A DNA stretch of 33,645 nucleotides from Actinomycetota bacterium (GTDB lineage: Bacteria; Actinomycetota; Actinomycetes; Nanopelagicales; Nanopelagicaceae), in NCBI GenBank assembly GCA_009700025.1, contig WLMW01000009.1, positions 1 to 33,645 of the forward strand. Direction: 5' to 3'. A program made the position numbers and the translations under genes. Shown here one piece after another: positions 16,445 through 24,685 of the stretch. How positions within the stretch are numbered: position 1 is the stretch's first letter; the number at the start of each line of letters is the position of its first letter. The notes under the pieces were generated by a model that worked only from the letters and a program-made list of their open reading frames with translations, was not told the origin of the DNA and made no database searches.

Positions 16445-16909
16445 TTATTCAATAATTTTCTTAACTGGCTTACCAGTAACAAAGAGCAGATGAAACTTTC
16501 CTATCTGAATCTCATCGCCAGATTTCAATTCAACTTGACTGACAGACTCACCATTTACGTATGTCCCATTGAGAGATCCGCAATCCTTCACCACAAATCC
16601 CGAGTGGGATTTTTCGATGGCCGCATGAACGCGAGAAACTGTCACGTCATCAAGAAAAACTCCACTCACTGGGGCTCTTCCTATAGTCACTCCCTCATGC
16701 GTAATAAGAAACCGTGAACCTCTATTTTCCCCTCGATTAATTAATATCATCGCTTTCAATCCATCAGAGGATTGAATTTCGCCGATAACATTTTGATCAT
16801 CAAGAGGAAGTGAAGCTATGTACTCATCTAGAAGACCGGCTGGGGAATTGCCGTGCTCTCTCGATGCAAGATGAATTGTGGACGTGAGTTCGTTAACTGA
16901 CTCTTCCAC
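16445..16909 (-). CDS. garA: FHA-domain protein of the GarA/OdhI family
   Basis: The 154-residue protein has one FHA domain at residues 60-140: GVTIGRAPVSGVFLDDVTVSRVHA with R78, S92 and H95, then DCGSLNGTYVNG. GarA/OdhI binds 2-oxoglutarate dehydrogenase and glutamate enzymes when unphosphorylated, and is switched off by phosphorylation at an N-terminal ETTS motif. Here the N-terminus reads NELTSTIHL, so the exact ETTS sequence is not seen; T9 or T11 are the nearest candidates. The start is GTG 16909 with AAAGGGG 7 bases before it. That site is inside the 3' arm of a long hairpin. It lies 57 bp downstream of gcvH, close to glycine metabolism genes. Confidence 0.88.
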   Translation of the reverse strand: MEESVNELTSTIHLASREHGNSPAGLLDEYIASLPLDDQNVIGEIQSSDGLKAMILINRGENRGSRFLITHEGVTIGRAPVSGVFLDDVTVSRVHAAIEKSHSGFVVKDCGSLNGTYVNGESVSQVELKSGDEIQIGKFHLLFVTGKPVKKIIE

Positions 16910-16917
16910 GAATTCAC

Positions 16918-16952
16918 CCCTTTAATCTCAACCTAAGGCTGAGATTAAAGGG
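16918..16952. promoter_or_regulatory. 13-bp perfect hairpin covering the garA ribosome-binding site
   Basis: CCCTTTAATCTCA (16918-16930) and TGAGATTAAAGGG (16940-16952) are exact reverse complements with a 9-base loop. Read on the minus strand, the 3' arm contains AAAGGG, the Shine-Dalgarno of garA (GTG at 16909). No U-tract follows. It could hold back garA translation, or act as an intercistronic terminator or processing site after gcvH. Confidence 0.65.
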
Positions 16953-16966
16953 CTAACGCTCGTAGG

Positions 16967-17341
16967 TCAAGCCGTCAATTGCACGTATTCGGCCGCACTC
17001 AATAGATCACTCGGAACTTCGCTGGCTTCAATGGTCACGAGCCAACCAGCTAAGTAAGGATCTGAATTAACTAATTCAGGATTTTGTGATAAGGAATCGT
17101 TAATGGATTTAACAGAGCCGGTAACTGGCGAGTAAATTTCGGACACAGATTTTGTTGACTCGACCTCACCACAGACTTGTCCAGCGATTACGTGTTCCCC
17201 AATTTTTGGCAACTGTACATAAACAATGTCACCAAGTGCGGCCTGTGCGTAATCTGTAATTCCCATCCTATAAATACTGCCCTCCAAAGATACCCACTCA
17301 TGCTCTTTGGTGTATTGGAGATTTTCAGGAGTTGATGACAT
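16967..17341 (-). CDS. gcvH: Glycine cleavage system H protein
   Basis: GcvH carries the lipoyl group that shuttles intermediates between the P, T and L proteins. The 124-residue product has the lipoyl-attachment motif CGEVESTKSVSEIYSP with Lys64, and the usual lengths on either side. The start is ATG 17341 with AAGAGG a few bases upstream. It overlaps the end of the pgsA gene by 17 bp, so it is transcribed with it. Next downstream is garA, whose relatives control 2-oxoglutarate and glutamate use. Confidence 0.96.
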   Translation of the reverse strand: MSSTPENLQYTKEHEWVSLEGSIYRMGITDYAQAALGDIVYVQLPKIGEHVIAGQVCGEVESTKSVSEIYSPVTGSVKSINDSLSQNPELVNSDPYLAGWLVTIEASEVPSDLLSAAEYVQLTA

Positions 17342-17900
17342 ATCCGCCTCTTATCGTTGACGTAGCACTGCGCAAGTAATCTATACCTGTTGAAATGTAA
17401 AGGCCAACGCCCCAGATAGCAAAACTCCAACCAATCACAAAGGCGATCGTTCCTAGGGCATTGTGCATGTGCGTTAAAAGTAAAAAGGGAAATGCGTACA
17501 TGAGATTAAAAGTTGCCGCCTTGCCAAGATAAGTAACCTTTAAAACTCCATAACCTTTTCGACGAAGCCCAATTGTCACGACCCCTAAGACCAAATCTCG
17601 TGTAATTAAAAGAGCTATTAACCAAAGGGGTAATACGCCCTGAATTAAGAAAACCATCAGGATTGCCAGAATATAAAGTCGATCTATTGCTGGATCGGCA
17701 ATTTCACCTAGGCGTGATGTCTGACCCCAAGCGCGAGCAAGCTTTCCATCAAAATAATCTGTTGCACCGCCTATAGCTAAGACAACAATGGCCCACGCAT
17801 TGGCATGAAGGTTCAACGTCAAGTAGATAAATAGAGGGATGCCGCATAAACGTAAAAAAGTGAGCGCGTTAGGAATCGTAAAATAGGTGTCCTTCTTCAT
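17325..17900 (-). CDS. pgsA: CDP-alcohol phosphatidyltransferase family protein
   Basis: This 191-residue membrane enzyme has the CDP-alcohol phosphotransferase signature: D48-x2-D51-G-x2-A-R-x8-G65-x3-D69-x3-D73. About five hydrophobic helices are present. It is likely phosphatidylglycerophosphate or a related polar-lipid synthase. The mycobacterial neighbour of gcvH/garA is annotated pgsA2 (Rv1822), and the exact alcohol substrate cannot be fixed from sequence. Its ATG at 17900 overlaps the stop of cmk-der (TAATG), so translation is probably coupled. Confidence 0.88.
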   Translation of the reverse strand: MKKDTYFTIPNALTFLRLCGIPLFIYLTLNLHANAWAIVVLAIGGATDYFDGKLARAWGQTSRLGEIADPAIDRLYILAILMVFLIQGVLPLWLIALLITRDLVLGVVTIGLRRKGYGVLKVTYLGKAATFNLMYAFPFLLLTHMHNALGTIAFVIGWSFAIWGVGLYISTGIDYLRSATSTIRGGYVINS

Positions 17901-19855
17901 TAATCCCGCTCTTTCACTCTGATTGCCACTTGTACCGGCGTACCAGGAAAACCGAACTCCTCACGCAGTCTACGTTCAATAAACCGACGATAAGAGGCTT
18001 CTATCCAACCACTTGAAAACACTACGAATTTTGGTGGCGCAATGCCAGCCTGTGTTGCGTAATAAATCTTTGGCTGTTTTCCGCCTCGAACAGGTGGAGG
18101 GGTCGCGCCAATAAGTGCACCCAGGAAGGAGTTAAGTTTTGCGGTAGGAACACGTCGCTCCCAGCTATCCAAAGCTGTCCGTATTGCTGGAGCTAAACGA
18201 TCTCTATGCCAACCAGTCTTGGCAGCAACATTGACTCTCTGTGCCCACTCGACCTGATCTAGATGCCGATCAATTTCGCGATCAAGTTGCTCACGTCGAT
18301 CTTCATCGACTAGGTCCCATTTATTCATCACGATTACCATAGCCTTGCCGGCTTCTTCCACCATGGTGATTACTCGTAAGTCTTGCTCAGTGATCGGTTC
18401 GGATGCATCTAAAACAACGACTGCAACTTCACATCTTTCAAGTGCACTTTGTGTTCGAAGAGAAGCGTAATAATCTGTACCAGAAGCTTGATTGGCCCGT
18501 TTCTTTAATCCAGCAGTGTCGATAAATCGCCACGTCGACCCACCAAACTCAATGAGCTCATCTACTGGATCGCGAGTTGTTCCCGCGACATCATCAACGA
18601 TCGAACGATTCTCTCCCGCAAGTGCATTTAAGAGTGAGGATTTCCCAACATTAGGTCTTCCAATGAGAGCAACCTTGCGGTAACCATCTTGTGTTTGAGC
18701 ACCTCCAACTTCTGGAAGCTCTTTAACAATTCGATCGAGTAAATCACCACTTCCCCGACCGTGCAGAGCAGAAACAAAATATGGCTCACCTAGTCCTAAG
18801 CTCCACAGTCCATGAGCCTCTGATTCTTCGCGTTCACCATCAACTTTATTTCCGATTAAAATTAATGGCTTTTTCGCTTTGCGCAATCGTTGAACAAGAA
18901 TGTCATCCTCATCCAATGCACCGACCTGTGCATCAACTACGAATGCGAGTACATCAGCCTCATCCATGGCAATTTCAGCACCAGCACTTACTTGAATAGA
19001 TATACCATCAGGTTTCGCTTCCCAACCACCGGTGTCCATAACAATGAATCTGCGTCCGCCCCATTCGCATTCGTATTGAACGCGATCGCGAGTAACTCCT
19101 GGAACATCTTCAACAATAGCTTCACGCCGACCTATGAAACGGTTAATAAGCGTGGATTTTCCAACGTTAGGACGGCCTAAAATTGCAACGATCGGTAGAC
19201 CTAACAAGGAGCGCTCGCGCAATAATTCCCAGATTCGATCTACAGTTTCTTCAATATTCAAATATGTTGAATCCACGGTAACGGCATCTTGTGCAATTGT
19301 GAGCGGTGAAATTGTGCGAGTTGAATCTAGCGTGTCCCGTGAATCCAGTGAAGCCCTTACGTTCACGCTTTTATCGTCAGTCTCGCCTTCTCTACGCTCT
19401 GCACGTGCGTCTAATTCTGCTGTTAGATAAATTTTTAGCGGTGCGTCAGGTATAACAACTGTAGCTATGTCACGACCTTCTACAACGATTCCGCGTTCTG
19501 CTCTATCGACAATTGTTCGCTGAATACTTAAAAGTTCTCGACGTATTTCTGGCATAGAACTAATTCGACTAACATTTTCTGTGACAGATGTTCCACGTAT
19601 GGACTGTGTAATCTCAGTATCACCGGCGTAAACGTGTGGACTATGTGGATCAGGCAGAAAACGAATGGGTGTCTGCTTGAGTGCAGCGATGATTTCGCTA
19701 GCTTTTTCAGCTTTGCTTTCAAGAGCAACCCATGTAACGGCTCTATACAGCGCACCAGTATCTAGGTAATTCCAACCAGCGCGGATGGCTATTGCTTTTG
19801 AAACTGTTGACTTGCCTGCGCCACTCGGGCCATCAATTGCTACGACTATGCCCAT
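17900..19855 (-). CDS. cmk-der: Fused cytidylate kinase and GTPase Der
   Basis: This 651-residue protein is a fusion of cytidylate kinase (residues 1-215: GPSGAGKST at 9-17, [20 protein letters not shown]) with the double-GTPase Der/EngA (from about 220). Der has two G domains, each with its own GRPNVGKS P-loop, DTGGW or DTAGL switch, and NKVD or NKWD base-binding motif. A KH-like C-terminal domain with [17 protein letters not shown] follows. Cmk makes CDP/dCDP from CMP/dCMP; Der assists 50S ribosome assembly. The fusion is known in some actinobacteria, including bifidobacteria. In many others the two are separate, adjacent genes. It lies 15 bp after tyrA. Confidence 0.95.
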   Translation of the reverse strand: MGIVVAIDGPSGAGKSTVSKAIAIRAGWNYLDTGALYRAVTWVALESKAEKASEIIAALKQTPIRFLPDPHSPHVYAGDTEITQSIRGTSVTENVSRISSMPEIRRELLSIQRTIVDRAERGIVVEGRDIATVVIPDAPLKIYLTAELDARAERREGETDDKSVNVRASLDSRDTLDSTRTISPLTIAQDAVTVDSTYLNIEETVDRIWELLRERSLLGLPIVAILGRPNVGKSTLINRFIGRREAIVEDVPGVTRDRVQYECEWGGRRFIVMDTGGWEAKPDGISIQVSAGAEIAMDEADVLAFVVDAQVGALDEDDILVQRLRKAKKPLILIGNKVDGEREESEAHGLWSLGLGEPYFVSALHGRGSGDLLDRIVKELPEVGGAQTQDGYRKVALIGRPNVGKSSLLNALAGENRSIVDDVAGTTRDPVDELIEFGGSTWRFIDTAGLKKRANQASGTDYYASLRTQSALERCEVAVVVLDASEPITEQDLRVITMVEEAGKAMVIVMNKWDLVDEDRREQLDREIDRHLDQVEWAQRVNVAAKTGWHRDRLAPAIRTALDSWERRVPTAKLNSFLGALIGATPPPVRGGKQPKIYYATQAGIAPPKFVVFSSGWIEASYRRFIERRLREEFGFPGTPVQVAIRVKERD

Positions 19856-19870
19856 GAGGTGAGCCTACTT

Positions 19871-20923
19871 CTATTTGAGAACCGGATGAACATTCCATCC
19901 GATCGCAGAAAGATGAGCAGACAACTCAATTGCATCATTGTCAGAAAGCGCGAGCGTGATGAGTGCACTTAATTGCCCAGGTGAGTGCTCTATCGATAAG
20001 TCTTCTACGTTTACAGAAATATTTGCGCATTCGTTGAAAATGGCCGCGAGTTGTCCCGGTTTATCATCGATAACAATCGGAAGATATGAGTAATCGCGAG
20101 CCGTGCCACCATGCTTGCCAGGGATTCGCAATCTGCCTGACTTGCCCTTTTCAATAAACTCGCGAATAAACTCCTTATTATCAAGGGATTCAATCAACTC
20201 CCCAAGGCGCTGATACATGGACTCTGCCACTATCGAAATTTCGCGTCTGTTGGAGAAAATAATTTCACTCCATAGTTGCGCATCAGAACTCGCGATACGT
20301 GTGGTGTCTCGCAAACCACCACCAGCTAGATCCAACCAATGATCAGGAATTGAATGAAGCCCCTGCGCCAAAAGGCTGGCCAGAATTTGTGGAAGATGAG
20401 AAACAACAGCTACGGCCCTGTCGTGCTCATCGGCCGGCAGGGCAATCAAATCAGCGCCAACTGCTTTGATCACTTCGATAACCAGGTTTATGGACTCTGG
20501 TAGACATTCATTAGTCGGTGTTATAACCCAACTACGAGCTGCGAACAGGTCTGCTCTGGCTGACTGAACTCCCCCGATTTCACGACCGGCCATTGGGTGA
20601 GTCGGTACAAATCGTGTCAGCGGAAGCGAAGATTTCTCGACCTCGAGTAGAACTTCATTCTTTACACTACCAACATCCATAAATGTCGAGTTGGGGTTTA
20701 GTGCATATTCACGCTCAATGATCAGTGGAATCTGTGAAATCGGAGTTGCAAAAATTACAACGTCAGGATTGGAAACTTCGAGCCCTCCGACCAAATCGTT
20801 GGCTAGAGCCTGGGAGGCTTCATCCGAATCGACCATTTGAACGACAACTCCTTGCGCCTTCAGAGACAAACCGACTGAAGTTCCAATCAAACCTGAGCCA
20901 ACTATTCGGACCTTGTTGAGCAT
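19871..20923 (-). CDS. tyrA: Prephenate dehydrogenase with ACT domain
   Basis: TyrA oxidatively decarboxylates prephenate to 4-hydroxyphenylpyruvate in tyrosine synthesis. From ATG 20923 the product is 350 residues: a Rossmann nucleotide-binding domain (VRIVGSGLIGTSVGLSL), the conserved HPMAGRE (H109-E115), a helical dimerisation domain, and a C-terminal ACT domain (IDDKPGQLAAIF) that probably allows feedback control by tyrosine. ATG 20923 overlaps the aroH stop (TAATG). A longer reading upstream would run inside aroH and lacks family support. Confidence 0.93.
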   Translation of the reverse strand: MLNKVRIVGSGLIGTSVGLSLKAQGVVVQMVDSDEASQALANDLVGGLEVSNPDVVIFATPISQIPLIIEREYALNPNSTFMDVGSVKNEVLLEVEKSSLPLTRFVPTHPMAGREIGGVQSARADLFAARSWVITPTNECLPESINLVIEVIKAVGADLIALPADEHDRAVAVVSHLPQILASLLAQGLHSIPDHWLDLAGGGLRDTTRIASSDAQLWSEIIFSNRREISIVAESMYQRLGELIESLDNKEFIREFIEKGKSGRLRIPGKHGGTARDYSYLPIVIDDKPGQLAAIFNECANISVNVEDLSIEHSPGQLSALITLALSDNDAIELSAHLSAIGWNVHPVLK

Positions 20924-21279
20924 TACTGAGCTATATCTTTGCGGAGCGCTTGAGCACCACGCAGATAGATATGCGAAATTGCTTCGCCCGACAAAGTAGT
21001 TTCGCAATGGAGCATCACGCGAATTGTCCTGTCCAAAGCACCAGGTACATCCACTTCTACCGCACCAATAAGGGGTACGGACTCAAAGCCAATCTCTCTA
21101 CATGCAGCAGCCGGAAAAGCCGCTGTGAGATCTGGAGTCGAAGTGAAAATAACTGAAATGACCATTGAAGGGGTTAACGAGTTGCTACGCATTATTGCGC
21201 CGATGAGCTCCTTGACTCCAGAAGCTATCGACTGCGCCGAATTTTCTTCGACTTGAATAGCGCCACGAATTGCTCTCAT
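20923..21279 (-). CDS. aroH: Chorismate mutase, AroH class
   Basis: This 118-residue monofunctional chorismate mutase is of the trimeric AroH (Bacillus) fold and converts chorismate to prephenate. Signatures include MRAIRGAIQVEENSAQSIASG, the FTSTPDLTAAFPAAACRE segment with its basic active-site residue, and DVPGALDRTIRVMLH. The next gene, tyrA, uses its product, so the pair forms one step-by-step unit. The start is ATG 21279, six bases after a TACCCT box and without a Shine-Dalgarno, so a leaderless transcript is plausible. Confidence 0.92.
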   Translation of the reverse strand: MRAIRGAIQVEENSAQSIASGVKELIGAIMRSNSLTPSMVISVIFTSTPDLTAAFPAAACREIGFESVPLIGAVEVDVPGALDRTIRVMLHCETTLSGEAISHIYLRGAQALRKDIAQ

Positions 21280-21285
21280 GAGACA

Positions 21286-21291
21286 AGGGTA
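21286..21291 (-). promoter_or_regulatory. Candidate -10 box for aroH (leaderless)
   Basis: TACCCT on the minus strand, followed by tgtctc and ATG 21279. The spacing of six bases is the same as for trmI and the lipid kinase. No -35 is evident. An alternative promoter, with TATAAT at 21510-21505, lies far upstream and would give a leader of about 220 bases. Confidence 0.35.
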
Positions 21292-21547
21292 CCTTTCTTA
21301 ATGCAATTACGCCGTGATTTAAATTCTCTTTTTACCTACTAGACCTTTAAGCTATATATAGATTTAGCAACAATTTTTCATTCTCCCCTTAAACTCGGCT
21401 GGTTTAATCTGATGCGAGAAAAACAGATATGTCGATAATGTGGACGTATTTTACGGTTATGTTTGTCTATTTATCTATATTTATTTTCATATTGTCGATA
21501 AATCATTATAACGTCTTTTACGCTTTTATAGATATATGTCTATATCT
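21292..21547. other. AT-rich spacer with degenerate repeats, no supported gene
   Basis: The rluB-aroH gap is far more AT-rich than its surroundings. TGTCGATAA occurs at 21430-21438 and 21493-21501. ACGTnTTTTACG occurs at 21444-21455 and 21511-21522. GTCTATnTnTnTATA-like stretches occur at 21465-21479 and 21538-21552. Together they look like two degenerate copies of a 60-70-bp unit. A TATAAT hexamer lies on the minus strand (21510-21505), and a Shine-Dalgarno-like AAGGGGAG lies at 21390-21383 without an obvious gene; the ATG at 21381 after it gives only a five-residue ORF. The region could be a leader for aroH-tyrA, a small RNA, or a decayed gene. I see no strong coding sequence. Confidence 0.5.
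21530..21547. terminator. AT-rich inverted repeat directly after the rluB stop
   Basis: AGATATA (21530-21536) and TATATCT (21541-21547) form a perfect 7-bp inverted repeat with a 4-base loop. It begins right next to the rluB stop codon (21550-21548, minus strand). A-U pairs only, apart from one G-C pair, so the hairpin is weak and lacks a U-tract. A terminator role is possible. Confidence 0.3.
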
Positions 21548-22261
21548 TTATAACCCTAAAACGTTTCGTAGATTTGTTAACTCTCCACCATTGAGATCTC
21601 GCCAGCGACCCTCCGGGGTATCTCCAAGGGAAATCGGTCCAAACTTCGTACGGATCAACCGCAGGACATCTACTTCCACTGCCTCCATGAGCCGCCGGAT
21701 TATGTGATATCGGCCTTCATGAATGCTGACTTCAATCCATCGAGGTGAGAGCTCTTTGAAGTGAAGAACTCGTCCCATTCCATCTTCAAGCTCAACTCCT
21801 TTCATTAGAACTTTGTCGACACCGGTCGGTAACTTCCCGTCGTATTCGATTATGTAGGTCTTTTCTAATCCGAAAGAAGGGTGCGTCGCTCTGAAAGTAA
21901 GGTCACCATCATTGGTCAACAAAATCAACCCCTCGGAATCCTTATCTAGCCGGCCCACATGAAAAAGCCTCTCCCGGCGCAAGTCAATAAAATCACTGAG
22001 CGATGGTCGACCATCTGGGTCAAACATAGTTGACAAAACACCCTTAGGTTTATGAAGTACAAGATAACTCTTAGTCATAGAACGATGAATTGTCTCACCA
22101 TCAACTGCTACTTCATCTTTGGAAGGATCAAATTTAGAGCCCATAGTCCGGACTACTAGCCCGTTGACTGTGACTCGACCAGAATCGATTAGCTCATCTG
22201 CACCGCGACGACTTGTGATGCCTGCATCAGCGATAATTTTATTGAGGCGTATATCGCCCAT
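21548..22261 (-). CDS. rluB: RluB-type 23S rRNA pseudouridine synthase
   Basis: The 237-residue protein starts with an S4 RNA-binding domain (RLNKIIADAGITSRRGADEL, then GRVTVNG) and continues with the RsuA/RluB catalytic domain, in which GRLDKDSEGLILLTNDGDL holds the catalytic Asp and GRYHIIRRLMEAV is also conserved. It isomerises a uridine in rRNA, probably in 23S, as in the family members located next to scpB. The start is ATG 22261 with GGGAGA upstream. That site is in the 3' arm of an inverted repeat. It lies 40 bp after scpB, the usual scpA-scpB-rluB order. Confidence 0.93.
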   Translation of the reverse strand: MGDIRLNKIIADAGITSRRGADELIDSGRVTVNGLVVRTMGSKFDPSKDEVAVDGETIHRSMTKSYLVLHKPKGVLSTMFDPDGRPSLSDFIDLRRERLFHVGRLDKDSEGLILLTNDGDLTFRATHPSFGLEKTYIIEYDGKLPTGVDKVLMKGVELEDGMGRVLHFKELSPRWIEVSIHEGRYHIIRRLMEAVEVDVLRLIRTKFGPISLGDTPEGRWRDLNGGELTNLRNVLGL

Positions 22262-22264
22262 GGC

Positions 22265-22286
22265 TGTCTCCCGACTGTCGGAGACA
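22265..22286. promoter_or_regulatory. Inverted repeat covering the rluB ribosome-binding site
   Basis: On the minus strand TGTCTCC-GACAGTC-GGGAGACA forms a 7-bp stem, extendable by GAC/GTC with one bulged base. The 3' arm holds GGGAGA, the Shine-Dalgarno of rluB, five bases before its ATG. It lies in the 40-bp scpB-rluB gap. It could hold back rluB translation or separate it from scpB. Confidence 0.5.
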
Positions 22287-22301
22287 ACAATAGCGCGAAC
22301 T

Positions 22302-22853
22302 TTACTCGGTTAGCGAATCAAGGATCTCGTCTAGCCCGTCAAGATCTGGTAGGTACGGCGCTAGCGCTGGTAAATCTGCTAGCGAATTCAGGCCTAATCG
22401 CTCTAAGAAATAGCTGGTCGTCGTGTATAAAATTGCACCCGTCTCGTGCTCCAGTCCTGACTCCTCAACCAGACCTCGCGTTATGAGAGTCTTCATAACC
22501 GCTTCAACGTTGACGCCCCGAATTGCCGACACTCGGGCCCTGGAGACTGGTTGGCGGTAAGCAACAACCGAGAGTGTCTCTAGCGCTGCCTGTGTTAAGC
22601 GAGATTGCTGACCATCTAGAACAAATTTCTCTACCACCGCAGCGCACTCTGGGTGACTATAAAAGCGCCATCCCCCACCTATTTTTTTCAAAGTGAATCC
22701 TCGATCTTCATAACTGCTAGTCAGTACGGTTAATGCCGCTTCAATCTCATCTATCGGGCGCTCTAAGACTTGCGCAAGAGTAATTTCCGAGACAGGCTCA
22801 TCGACCACCATGAGAATCGCCTCGATAGAACGCTCTACTTCAACATTAGACAT
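22302..22853 (-). CDS. scpB: Segregation and condensation protein B
   Basis: ScpB joins ScpA and the SMC dimer to form the bacterial condensin. The 183-residue protein has two winged-helix domains; RLTQAALETLSVVAYRQPVS and RGVNVEAVMKTLITRGLVEE are typical. ATG 22853 is my choice; a GTG two codons upstream (22859) would also work. The gene overlaps scpA by 8 bp with ATG 22853. SMC itself is not in the window. Confidence 0.92.
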   Translation of the reverse strand: MSNVEVERSIEAILMVVDEPVSEITLAQVLERPIDEIEAALTVLTSSYEDRGFTLKKIGGGWRFYSHPECAAVVEKFVLDGQQSRLTQAALETLSVVAYRQPVSRARVSAIRGVNVEAVMKTLITRGLVEESGLEHETGAILYTTTSYFLERLGLNSLADLPALAPYLPDLDGLDEILDSLTE

Positions 22854-23721
22854 TTTCACCCATTTCGTTTAAATCAGCATCTTCAATGACTATTGGAATA
22901 TCGAATTCATCACTTACTTCAATCTCGCCCTGGAGCGAACCCGTCCAGGATATCTGGAGCTCTCCGAGAGCAATCACCTGGTTAAATCGCAGTACGCCTT
23001 GGCGGTATAGATCTAAAAGTGCAAGAAACCTCGCGACGACCACCAGCGTACTATCCGCATCGGCGATAAGGTTTCTGAAAGAAAGTGACGTTGAACGGCG
23101 CAACGCTTCTACAACGCGCCTGGACTCCTCTGTGACGCTCACCAATGGCAGATGGAGGTGCTCTACGCCTACTACTGGCGTGGTTTTAGGCGTCAGAACG
23201 CGTTCAGCGATGGCAGCAAACCTAGCGGCACCTACGCCTATCAGCACCTCTGGTAGAAGTGCTGCCAACGCTGGTTCAAGTGCGACGATGCGCGGAAATG
23301 ATTTGTCAGCCATCGCGATTCTTTCGGAAAAGGTTGAGGCTATCTCCTTGAACGCCCGATATTGAAGCAGGCGAGCAAAGAGAATATCTCGAGCTTCAAG
23401 AAGCGCGAGATCCTCTTCATCGTCGACTTCTCCGCTCGGCAACAGTCGTGCCGCCTTTAAATCAAGAAGCGTTGCAGCCACGACCAAGAACTCTGTCGCC
23501 TGATCAAGTCGCCACCCTTCACCGCTCACCTCAAGTGCCCGAATAAAGGATATGAATTCATCCGTCACTATGCTCAGCGATATCTCCGTGATGTCCATCT
23601 TGTGCCGTGAAATAAGTTGTAACAGCAGGTCAAATGGGCCATCAAAATTTTCAAGGTGCACGGAAAAAGCTGCCGAGCTAGCGGCGTTAACGTCGGCTGA
23701 CGCCTCCATCGATAGATCCAT
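22846..23721 (-). CDS. scpA: Segregation and condensation protein A
   Basis: ScpA is the kleisin subunit of bacterial condensin and bridges the two SMC heads. The 291-residue product has VHLENFDGPFDLLLQLISRHKMDI, the typical N-terminal kleisin segment, then AATLLDLKAARLLP and ILFARLLQYRAFKEIA, and a C-terminal winged helix (SFRNLIADADSTLVVVARFLALLDLYRQG). The ATG at 23721 follows AAGG; a second ATG, four codons later, is also possible. It is divergent from the ParA gene, with 79 bp between the starts. Confidence 0.92.
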   Translation of the reverse strand: MDLSMEASADVNAASSAAFSVHLENFDGPFDLLLQLISRHKMDITEISLSIVTDEFISFIRALEVSGEGWRLDQATEFLVVAATLLDLKAARLLPSGEVDDEEDLALLEARDILFARLLQYRAFKEIASTFSERIAMADKSFPRIVALEPALAALLPEVLIGVGAARFAAIAERVLTPKTTPVVGVEHLHLPLVSVTEESRRVVEALRRSTSLSFRNLIADADSTLVVVARFLALLDLYRQGVLRFNQVIALGELQISWTGSLQGEIEVSDEFDIPIVIEDADLNEMGENV

Positions 23722-23800
23722 GGAGGCACCTTACTTCACACTTGCCCAAGAACCGTGTAGCGCGTAGGCTCGGGCCAATATCTAGAAAGAGGTTTGACGT

Positions 23801-24685
23801 TTGAGCGCTAAATCGACAATTCGTGAAGAGATTTCAACTACTTCAACGCTTCTGGGCAAAACTGCCAAGATCTTTGATGTACCCACCCCCATTTCAGAAC
23901 ATGGGAACGCCAAAGTAGTAGCAATATTTAATCAAAAAGGTGGCGTTGGAAAAACTACAACGACTATCAATCTTGGTGCTTCATTAGCTGAATTTGGTCG
24001 ACGTGTACTCCTAGTTGACTTTGATCCGCAGGGTGGATTATCTCTTGGCCTGGGAGTCAATGCTCACTCACTGCCTTTAGAACAGACTGTTTATTACGCT
24101 TTGATGACACCAACCGCATCCGTAGAAACTATTATTTTGAAATCCTCTGTTCCTGGTTTGGATTTTCTTCCAGCAAACCGAGATCTAGGAACTGCTGAAA
24201 CAACCCTTGGTGCCGAAATCGGTGGACAGCAATATCTTAAACGAGCGCTGACATCATTGAAGGATTATTACGACGTGATACTGATTGACTGTCAACCGAC
24301 CATGGGGCAGCTAACGATTAACGCTCTCGTTGCTGCAGATGAAGTTATAGTGCCGCTGCAATGTGAGTACTTTGCACTTCACGGATTTATCGAGCTAAAG
24401 GGCAACTTAGATAAAGTAAAGAATTTCTTGAATCCAGATCTTCGTCTTATTGGAATATTGGCCACTATGTACGATAAGAAAACTTCACACAATCGACAGG
24501 TACTAGAAAGAATTCTTGAGCAATTTCCAGATGATGTTTTTGAAACCATCATCGCCAAAACCATTCGTTTTCCAGAAACTACTGTTGTAGGCGAGCCAAT
24601 TACTACGTACGCATCATCCTCAGATGGTGCTGCTTCTTATCGACGACTTGCCCGTGAACTAATTGCCCGAGGAGGCGCCCGATGA
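23801..24685 (+). CDS. ParA-family ATPase
   Basis: This 294-residue ATPase has the deviant Walker A FNQKGGVGKTTTTIN (KGGVGKT near residues 46-52), VLLVDFDPQGGLSLGLG (switch I region), and VILIDCQPTMGQLTINAL (Walker B). It is related to Rv1708 and to Streptomyces paralogues located between ald/xerD and scpA, not to the chromosomal parA next to gidB. Residues 1-38 form a divergent N-terminal tail. It may act in chromosome or plasmid-like segregation together with its small partner and condensin. The start is TTG 23801, which has GAAAGAGG 8 bases upstream. It overlaps the next gene as ATGA. Confidence 0.9.
   Translation: MSAKSTIREEISTTSTLLGKTAKIFDVPTPISEHGNAKVVAIFNQKGGVGKTTTTINLGASLAEFGRRVLLVDFDPQGGLSLGLGVNAHSLPLEQTVYYALMTPTASVETIILKSSVPGLDFLPANRDLGTAETTLGAEIGGQQYLKRALTSLKDYYDVILIDCQPTMGQLTINALVAADEVIVPLQCEYFALHGFIELKGNLDKVKNFLNPDLRLIGILATMYDKKTSHNRQVLERILEQFPDDVFETIIAKTIRFPETTVVGEPITTYASSSDGAASYRRLARELIARGGAR

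Noticed and set aside
19585-19602. parS-like sequence tgttccacgtatgga
   Set aside because: Only the first half matches the parS consensus; the second half is wrong, and it lies inside the cmk coding region.
21429-21707. Plus-strand ORF with a hydrophobic first half (MSIMWTYFTVMFVYLSIF)
   Set aside because: The second half is antisense to rluB, there is no ribosome-binding site, and the hydrophobic residues follow from the AT-rich codons of the spacer.
22886-23365. 159-residue plus-strand ORF inside scpA
   Set aside because: It is antisense to a clear scpA and has a skewed low-complexity composition rich in Ser, Ala, Arg and Thr.
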